From: Chitinophagaceae bacterium
GTDB taxonomy: Bacteria; Bacteroidota; Bacteroidia; Chitinophagales; Chitinophagaceae
Direction: 5' to 3'
Assembly (NCBI GenBank): GCA_020853515.1
Contig: JADYYU010000408.1
Location: 1-6,309 of the forward strand
Length of the DNA: 6,309 nucleotides
Notes under the pieces: model-generated
The model's database searches: none
Seen by the model: only the letters and a program-made list of their open reading frames with translations
Told to the model about the DNA's origin: nothing
Position numbers and translations under genes: made by a program
Part shown: one piece after another, positions 1 through 5,371 of the stretch
Layout of the letters: every line of letters begins with the position of its first letter
Position numbering within the stretch: the first letter of the stretch is position 1

Positions 1-10
1 GAATGATGAT

Positions 11-346
11 TTAACGATGTCTTGGACGGGGTGGCGGTGGTGGCAAAGGTGGTGGCGGTGGTAAAGGAACTCTTATCTGAACGGCCGGTGCTCTGTGATA
101 ACGGTGATGCCGCAGATAGCTGCGCGTTTTTGCAGGATATCGTCTGTAATGATGACGTACGGCAGGCACTTTGCGTTGAGACATGGTATGTGTTCGATGG
201 TACTTTTTATATTGTCCGCGATGACGGCCCTGCCCGAAGCTGTTATTATAAGTAAGCGCAACGAACCATACTAAAATAAATGCTGCAATCAGACTGCGAA
301 GCTGTGGTGTTTGTGCATAAAATAGTTTCGGTTTCATAGTACTCAT
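11..346 (-). CDS. Small secreted His/Arg-rich protein with proline-rich C-terminus, unknown function
   Basis: I do not recognise a named family. From the ATG at 346 the product has 111 residues. Residues 1-38 look like a Sec signal peptide: basic start (MKPK), hydrophobic core about 18-31 (SLIAAFILVWFVAL), and probable cleavage before Gln39 (NSFG|QGRHR). The mature part is strongly basic, rich in His, Arg, Lys and Tyr (about 40-88; for example RHHYRR, RHHRYHR), and ends in two runs of five prolines separated by PL (about 94-106) before a basic RPRHR tail. It ends in TAA with only 10 window bases beyond it. The open frame continues upstream to a TTG at 367, but the ATG at 346 follows an A-rich stretch and is preferred; the ATG at 337 (MKPK) is equally possible. 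It is divergent from the giant gene. The secreted basic low-complexity character is seen; any cell-wall or metal/polyanion-binding role would be guesswork. I think the gene is real because a signal peptide is joined to a coherent composition. Confidence 0.68.
   Translation of the reverse strand: MSTMKPKLFYAQTPQLRSLIAAFILVWFVALTYNNSFGQGRHRGQYKKYHRTHTMSQRKVPAVRHHYRRYPAKTRSYLRHHRYHRAPAVQIRVPLPPPPPLPPPPPRPRHR
29..67. repeat. GG-rich imperfect repeat encoding the polyproline tail
   Basis: The plus strand carries closely spaced GG runs built from GGT/GGC units. The 12-mer GGTGGCGGTGGT occurs at 30-41 and again at 51-62. On the minus strand these are CCN proline codons, and the protein-level unit (Leu plus five Pro) repeats every 18 bp. 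It is a low-complexity coding repeat that could expand or contract in whole codons. The GG runs might form two-layer G-quadruplexes on the plus strand; that is inference only. Confidence 0.7.
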
Positions 347-491
347 TTTTAAAATACAAATTTTCAAGTTGCCAGATGGTCCATTCTTACATCTTTTAAG
401 ATAGTTGTTGCAATTTATCGGATTTGCTGTTCAATAATGTCGGATGGCAATATTTCTGAGTCTGATTCAAAACCTGCTGGTGTCAGGAAGC

Positions 492-514
492 CTGGTTAAT
501 ACCAGCCTGCTGGT
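492..514. repeat. Two overlapping inverted repeats sharing one arm
   Basis: CTGGT (492-496), TAAT, ACCAG (501-505), CCTG, CTGGT (510-514). The central ACCAG can pair with either flanking CTGGT, giving two mutually exclusive hairpins of 5-bp stem and 4-base loop. The 9-mer CCTGCTGGT is also present at 473-481 and 506-514. Arms this short can arise by chance. Function is unknown; a site for a dimeric regulator or an RNA switch in the leader are possibilities only. Confidence 0.35.
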
Positions 515-626
515 CAAACTGGCGTTCAGATATTGGCATCAGTAGTTATTAAATCAAACATAGGCACGCCTGATAAATCATTCATATTTTAGTAACAACA
601 TATAATTTTCTATTGTATTTTTAACA

Positions 627-638
627 TGCAAATTTGCA
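627..638. repeat. Perfect 12-bp palindrome upstream of the giant gene
   Basis: TGCAAATTTGCA reads the same on both strands. It lies 23 bases before the chosen ATG at 662 and overlaps a weak -7-like element (CAAATTTG, 629-636). This position would suit an operator for a dimeric helix-turn-helix regulator, but no regulator gene is nearby, and an AT-rich palindrome of this size may be chance. Confidence 0.35.
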
Positions 639-661
639 AAAACAATAAAAATAACATTGAA

Positions 662-3600
662 ATGAAAAAGTCATTAACTACCATTATCTTGTTGCTTGCA
701 TCCTACTTCCTGCAGGCGCAAATCATCGTGAATGAAGTAGAATCGGACGCCGGAAATTTTGAAGGCTCCGGCGAATGGGTCGAACTGAAAAATGTGGGGG
801 GCTCGGCGCAGGACATGAGTTGCTGGCGCTTCACCAACGGAGGCTCTTATATGCTTACAATACCTCAGGGCCTCACGTTGCAACCGGGCGAACGTCTGCT
901 GATTGGCAATGCTGCTAAAATGATGTGCGCTAGCTGCGATTATAAATTTTTAAATACACTTTTTACATTAAACCCAGACGGATACGGTTCCGGTACCGGA
1001 GCCTATAGCAATACCGTTTTTTTAAATACTGATCTGCTTGCTAACGGAGGCTGCGACTGCATGGTTGGAACCGGCAGTATTAATAATGGTGCACTGAGTG
1101 GAGACCGCCTGGTACTATATGACGATGCCGGAAATATCATAGATGCACTAAAATTTTCGAATGGAGATGCTTATGGAGCCGGTGCTATCGTAACGGTAAA
1201 TTTTAATGCCACCAATACTTGTCCGCCCTTGCCCAATATTTCTGTGCCGGATGTGAGTGATCCGGTTTACAACGGGCGAACCATCTGCAACGATCTGAAG
1301 GGATGCAATTCATCGTACGCCCGGCTGCCCGACGGCAATAATGGCATTACAGTAAGCTGGGCACAGTCCGGCAATCTGTCCTGCGTTGGATGCACCGATC
1401 CTTGCGGGGCAGCCAATAATACCGGTAGCGCAGATTACCCGACACCCGGCATTGATAATTCTTCAAATTCATACACCGCTACCCTGAACGGCAATGCTGT
1501 GGTGAACCCTGTTTCAAGTATCAGTATCTGCGGAGCTACGCCTCTTACCTTCCAATATCAGGTCAATCATTTTGCAAATGTTGCACTGACGGCCACGCAG
1601 GCATCAGGTAATTTGGGGTCTTATGTAAGAATCGGCAATGCGAATCCTGTTAACTTTGCAACCGCTGGCTTTAATGCCGTAACGGGGGTTACCACCTTAT
1701 CGGTTACCATTAACCCTCCCACAGGGACCTCCAACTATGAATTTGTATGGGGTGATGCCAATACCAATTGTGTTTCATGCCCGGGCTCAAATAGTATTTT
1801 AGTTCCAAATGATAACTCATCATCAGAAAAAGAATGTTATGTGTACCGCAAAGTTACCGTATTGCGCGAAGATCCCCAGGGTGGCACACCAGTCGCTTCC
1901 TGTACCATCCCAGGCAGTATCACCGTGAGTGGTGCAACCGGTACCAATCTTCAGTACACCTTGCAAAAGCAAACTACAGCCGGCGGTCCTTTTAACACTA
2001 TCAGCGGTCCACAAAACGGAAACTCCTTTGGCGGTATTATTGATGATGATGCCGATCCGCTTTTGCCCAATTATCAGTTGCTGGTAAACACCGTAAATGT
2101 AACCTGCGCCAATCCTGCCGCGACTGTAATACCGGTGCCTGCCGGCTGTCTGGGAAATCCTGCCTGTGCAAAATATGTAACCAGCGGTCCCGGTCAACCC
2201 ACCTTTTTGCCTGCACCTAATTCAACGGTCTGTGCAGGTTCTCCACTTAATTTCACGGTTGATATTACCGGAATCTGTAATAGCGGTGTCGTGGAGCTGC
2301 TCTATGACTATAACCCGGCGTTTGATCCCTATACTCAAGGGGTATCGCTGGGCAGTACCACTACAGTTGTAGGGGTGACACCGCCACCAACCATTGCCGG
2401 CAGTAAAGTTTTTATTAATGAAGTAGCCCCCAGACCGCAGACAGGTATTTGTGCAGGTACTCCAAATGGTCAGAATGCGAACAGCGGAGAATGGATAGAA
2501 TTATTAAATGCAGGGCCTGCAGCGGTTGATATTGGTGGCTGGATCTTGTCGGATGGTGACTGGACGGCTACCATACCGGCCGGTACTTTGCTGGCACCCA
2601 ATGCCTATTACCTGATCGGAGGTGGCGGTACCTTGTGTTCGGTGGGCGTATTGCCTGATCTCAACATCGAAACCTGTAATTGTGCCACCGTTGCGTTCGG
2701 ATCTGATATTATGAATCTGACAGATGGTAATGAGCAGGTAGCTTTGTTTGACTGTTCCGGCACTTTCATAGATGGTGTATTATGGGATGGTGCAGCAGGA
2801 CCTGTTGGCCAGGCTTTACCAGATGCCATAGGGAATGATGCCCCGGCAACCGGATGCGGTAATTATATCGGCACCAAGTCTGTAACATTGCCCGCACCTG
2901 CCTTATTTTCAGATGCTGGTGCAGCTCCGTCTGGTGGTGTCAATGTAGGCAAATACAGAACCAGTGCCAACACCTGGGTAATGACCACTACAGCATTAAA
3001 CAACTTTACACCGAAAGCGGCCAATCCGGGCGGGGACTGGAATGGAGCTGCCTTAAATTTTGGCAGTCAATGTCCACCGCCACCGGTTACTGCTAATATC
3101 ACGATCAATTTGCCCGATACCTGCAATCAGGCTTCTAATGTGGACTTCACAGTAAAAGCAATTTACAAACCACAGCCGGTAGCACCTTGCTTGCCAAATG
3201 ATGTGATCGCCACCTCAAACTTTTCTATACCTCCCTGCGAATTGCTGACACTCAGCGGGGACGGTGATTACTGCGATCCGGCTACAGCGCCGCTAACAAT
3301 TACCAGCTCAGGCCTGCTGATCGGAAATTATATCATCAACCTCAGCAACGGCATCAATAATGCCAGTATCAACCCGGCTACCGGTGGCGGACCTTTTACT
3401 GCGAATGTTGCGAATGCCGGTATCTGGACCATCAGCGGAGTGGTACCGCCGGTTGGTAGTTGCCCGCCCAAAACCACCGGAAGTGCCAATGTAAATATCC
3501 TGACAGTGCCGGTTATCACCGCTTCACCGGTCAGCGTAAATGCCTGTTATATATATGGTTTCGACTTAAGTTCTATTGAGTCGCAGATCATTACATCGCC

Positions 3601-4582
3601 GCTTACCACCTCATTTCTGTGGTATGATGTTCCTACAGGAGGAACGCCCATCAGCACCTACATCAATCCCACGGTAAATATTACTTATTATGTTTCGCCA
3701 AGCACCGGGGCTCCCACAAATTGTGAAGGAAGCCGGGTGCCGGTCAATATTATTGTAGATCCATTACCGAATATACCTACGGTAGTGTGCGATGGTGTAA
3801 CTGCTACTTTTACCCAGCCCCTTCCTGATTGCTTTCCGGTAGCCTGTGCTTCGGGAGTTCAATATTCTGCTAACGGTTTGGTATGGAGTAACAATAATGT
3901 ATTTACACCGGCAGATCCGGGATGGAGTGGTTGGGGCTCACCTGCCAATTCAACTTTGTATGTTAGAAATGCAGCGTCGCCCAATTGCTATAATTATGCC
4001 ACCTTCATCAACCCCTGTTCGGCACCCTTACCGGCCACCATGCTTCATTTTTCAGGAAAGCTGACCAGAAATCAAACAGCAGAGTTGAAATGGGAAACCA
4101 CCGCTGAAAAAAATGTATCGCATTTTGAAATTGAAAGAAGCAATCAAAATGCCAATTTCGTTCAGATAGGACGTTCAGCGGCAAAGGGAAACTCAGCAGT
4201 GCAGCAATTTTATACATTTAACGATGCCAGCCCTTACATCGGAATGAATTACTACAGGTTGAAAACGGTAGATGAGGACGGTTTATATACTTACTCAAAT
4301 GTGATCAGCCTGCTCGTTCAGGATGCAAAAACAGGTATTGTCAGTGTTTACCCTAATCCTGCAAGCAATCAATTACAGGTAGATATCAATACAAGCGCTG
4401 CTGTCAACACAACCCTGAGTATCGTAGATATGCTGGGCAACACCTTAGCTGACATGCCTTTAAAATTGCAAAAAGGGCTGAATGAAATTCCGGTGAGCGT
4501 GCAGCAATTTGCTAAAGGAAATTATTTTTTTAAGATCAGATTGAATCATGAAATGCAGGCTTATAAGTTTACTGTTGAGTAA
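662..4582 (+). CDS. Giant secreted lamin-tail domain protein with T9SS type A sorting domain
   Basis: A 1306-residue surface or secreted protein exported by Sec, then by the type IX system. The start is set at 662 because MKKSLTTI begins a standard signal peptide (core about 5-17, cleavage LQA|QIIVNE near 19/20). The in-frame ATG at 626 would add 12 polar residues in front. Layout: lamin-tail domain 1 about 21-180 (IIVNEVESD, GEWVELKNVG, LLIGN, GDRLVLYDDAGNIIDALKF); cysteine-dotted Ig/adhesin-like region about 180-580; lamin-tail domain 2 about 582-712 (VFINEVAP, GEWIELLNAG, YYLIGGGG, EQVALFDCSGTFIDGVLW); further beta-rich modules; an Ig-like module about 954-1033 (FLWYDVPTGGTPIS, ITYYVSPSTG); an FN3-like module about 1122-1219 (ELKWETTAEKNVSHFEIERS, YYRLKTVDEDG); and the sorting domain about 1225-1306 (VYPNPASNQLQV, LSIVDMLGN, AKGNYFFKI, YKFTVE). 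I see no catalytic domain. Known LTD proteins of bacteria are mostly surface or secreted and often adhesive or nuclease-linked; an adhesive or structural role here is inference. It is probably monocistronic, with a strong hairpin downstream. Confidence 0.93.
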   Translation: MKKSLTTIILLLASYFLQAQIIVNEVESDAGNFEGSGEWVELKNVGGSAQDMSCWRFTNGGSYMLTIPQGLTLQPGERLLIGNAAKMMCASCDYKFLNTLFTLNPDGYGSGTGAYSNTVFLNTDLLANGGCDCMVGTGSINNGALSGDRLVLYDDAGNIIDALKFSNGDAYGAGAIVTVNFNATNTCPPLPNISVPDVSDPVYNGRTICNDLKGCNSSYARLPDGNNGITVSWAQSGNLSCVGCTDPCGAANNTGSADYPTPGIDNSSNSYTATLNGNAVVNPVSSISICGATPLTFQYQVNHFANVALTATQASGNLGSYVRIGNANPVNFATAGFNAVTGVTTLSVTINPPTGTSNYEFVWGDANTNCVSCPGSNSILVPNDNSSSEKECYVYRKVTVLREDPQGGTPVASCTIPGSITVSGATGTNLQYTLQKQTTAGGPFNTISGPQNGNSFGGIIDDDADPLLPNYQLLVNTVNVTCANPAATVIPVPAGCLGNPACAKYVTSGPGQPTFLPAPNSTVCAGSPLNFTVDITGICNSGVVELLYDYNPAFDPYTQGVSLGSTTTVVGVTPPPTIAGSKVFINEVAPRPQTGICAGTPNGQNANSGEWIELLNAGPAAVDIGGWILSDGDWTATIPAGTLLAPNAYYLIGGGGTLCSVGVLPDLNIETCNCATVAFGSDIMNLTDGNEQVALFDCSGTFIDGVLWDGAAGPVGQALPDAIGNDAPATGCGNYIGTKSVTLPAPALFSDAGAAPSGGVNVGKYRTSANTWVMTTTALNNFTPKAANPGGDWNGAALNFGSQCPPPPVTANITINLPDTCNQASNVDFTVKAIYKPQPVAPCLPNDVIATSNFSIPPCELLTLSGDGDYCDPATAPLTITSSGLLIGNYIINLSNGINNASINPATGGGPFTANVANAGIWTISGVVPPVGSCPPKTTGSANVNILTVPVITASPVSVNACYIYGFDLSSIESQIITSPLTTSFLWYDVPTGGTPISTYINPTVNITYYVSPSTGAPTNCEGSRVPVNIIVDPLPNIPTVVCDGVTATFTQPLPDCFPVACASGVQYSANGLVWSNNNVFTPADPGWSGWGSPANSTLYVRNAASPNCYNYATFINPCSAPLPATMLHFSGKLTRNQTAELKWETTAEKNVSHFEIERSNQNANFVQIGRSAAKGNSAVQQFYTFNDASPYIGMNYYRLKTVDEDGLYTYSNVISLLVQDAKTGIVSVYPNPASNQLQVDINTSAAVNTTLSIVDMLGNTLADMPLKLQKGLNEIPVSVQQFAKGNYFFKIRLNHEMQAYKFTVE

Positions 4583-4604
4583 TATTTAATGACAGGTTTT
4601 TACG

Positions 4605-4642
4605 ATGCAGTAGATTTTTTTAACAGAAAAAATTTACTGCAT
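4605..4642 (+). terminator. Strong hairpin, likely intrinsic terminator of the giant gene
   Basis: The left arm at 4605-4620 (ATGCAGTAGATTTTTT) pairs with the right arm at 4627-4642 (AAAAAATTTACTGCAT) over 16 bp. The only non-Watson-Crick pair is one G-U (4613 with 4634). The loop is the six bases TAACAG. A T-rich run (TTGTTGTTT, 4642-4650) follows on the plus strand, as in rho-independent termination, while the other side (on the minus strand) has no T run. It begins 22 bases after the stop codon at 4582. Its 3' foot covers the upstream TTG that could otherwise be read as the lspA start. Confidence 0.72.
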
Positions 4643-4658
4643 TGTTGTTTATAAAACA

Positions 4659-4666
4659 TAAATTTG
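4659..4666 (+). promoter_or_regulatory. Possible Bacteroidota -7 promoter box for lspA
   Basis: TAAATTTG matches the Bacteroidota -7 consensus TAnnTTTG at every fixed position. It sits between the terminator hairpin and the GTG at 4681, so transcription would begin about 4671-4674 with a very short leader. No TTTG lies at the usual distance of about 19-21 bases upstream; the nearest TTG triplets (4642-4647) are too close. The match is exact, but the motif is short and the region AT-rich. Confidence 0.35.
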
Positions 4667-4680
4667 CCCAAAAATTTTTA

Positions 4681-5364
4681 GTGAAATTCAAACACGTTCT
4701 GGCAACTGTATTTATTGTTTTGTTTTTAGATCAGGGGCTAAAAATATATATCAAAACTCATTTTTCTTATAGTGACGAAATCAACGTGATCGGACAATGG
4801 TTTCGCTTGCATTTTATCGAAAATGAAGGTATGGCTTTTGGTATGAAATTTGTCGATGACTGGGGTAAGATCTTTCTTACTGTTTTCAGAATTATCGCTG
4901 TGATCTGGGGATTTTATTTTATTAAAAATACTTTGATCAGGGAAAAATATCACAAAGGACTGATTTTTTGCAGTGCATTGATCTTAGCTGGCGCGCTGGG
5001 CAATTCGATCGATAGTGTATTTTACGGAAAGATATTTACCGAAAGCAGTTTTCATGTTGAAAATGTCGCTAAGCTGGTACCCTGGGGTCAGGGCTATGGG
5101 AGCTTATTGCACGGAAAGGTAGTGGATATGTTATATTTTCCGATACTGAGCGGCCGCTATCCGGCGTGGGTTCCTTTACTAGGCAATCAAAGTTTTGAAT
5201 TTTTCAGGCCGGTTTTTAATATTGCCGACGCGGCTATTTCGGGCGGTGTGATCGCTATTTTTGTGTTTCAGAAAAGTTTACTTAAAAAAGCAGATTTGCC
5301 TGTACCCGCTCAGCAGCCTGTCGCTCCAGAGGCTGATGAATCAAGGTCGGAAACAACTTTGTAG
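4681..5364 (+). CDS. lspA: Lipoprotein signal peptidase (signal peptidase II)
   Basis: Inner-membrane aspartyl protease that removes signal peptides from diacylglyceryl-modified prolipoproteins, just before the lipidated Cys. The 227-residue product has about four membrane segments (about 5-21, 64-81, 93-108, 179-197) and the family motifs in order: FLDQGLK (Asp17), ENEGMAFG (Asn48), GALGNSIDS (Asn108, Asp111), GKVVDMLYFP (Asp149) and FNIADAAISGG (Asp183). By family alignment Asp149 and Asp183 are the catalytic pair. The stretch between GNSIDS and GKVVD, and the one between YFP and EFFRP, are longer than in E. coli LspA (about 165 residues); this is usual for Bacteroidota. The last 25 or so residues form a polar Pro/Ala/Glu tail. 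No ATG is suitably placed. The GTG at 4681 gives the usual MKFKH-type start, whereas the TTG at 4642 lies at the foot of the hairpin. The stop is 7 bases before the M23 gene, suggesting cotranscription. Confidence 0.95.
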   Translation: MKFKHVLATVFIVLFLDQGLKIYIKTHFSYSDEINVIGQWFRLHFIENEGMAFGMKFVDDWGKIFLTVFRIIAVIWGFYFIKNTLIREKYHKGLIFCSALILAGALGNSIDSVFYGKIFTESSFHVENVAKLVPWGQGYGSLLHGKVVDMLYFPILSGRYPAWVPLLGNQSFEFFRPVFNIADAAISGGVIAIFVFQKSLLKKADLPVPAQQPVAPEADESRSETTL

Positions 5365-5371
5365 CATGCCG

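Larger units (their letters stand above)
347..661. other. Divergent intergenic region between the small secreted gene and the giant LTD gene
   Basis: No convincing gene or RNA was found here. It must hold the start signals of both flanking genes, but I see no full Bacteroidota promoter (TTTG, about 19 bases, then TAnnTTTG). The best partial -7 matches on the plus strand are TAATTTTC (603-610) and CAAATTTG (629-636), neither with a good -33 partner. On the minus strand AAAATTTG just upstream of the 346 ATG matches 7 of 8. The left and middle part is mixed in composition, while 575-661 is very AT-rich. It contains two overlapping short inverted repeats (492-514) and a perfect 12-bp palindrome (627-638), listed separately. 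Confidence 0.6.

Noticed and set aside
22..255. Plus-strand open frame overlapping the small secreted gene
   Set aside because: Its Val/Ala-rich start is only the complement of the polyproline codons. The minus frame has a signal peptide and coherent composition.
626..661. Upstream ATG extending the giant protein by 12 residues
   Set aside because: The extension (MQICKNNKNNIE) would put a polar stretch before a normal signal peptide. The ATG at 662 follows an A-rich region and starts with MKK.
1823..2197. Minus-strand open frame of 124 codons inside the giant gene
   Set aside because: It is antisense to a continuous, domain-bearing plus frame, with no motif of its own.
4585..4680. A small RNA gene between the giant gene and lspA
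   Set aside because: The hairpin is explained as a terminator. No separate promoter upstream of it and no known RNA fold was seen.
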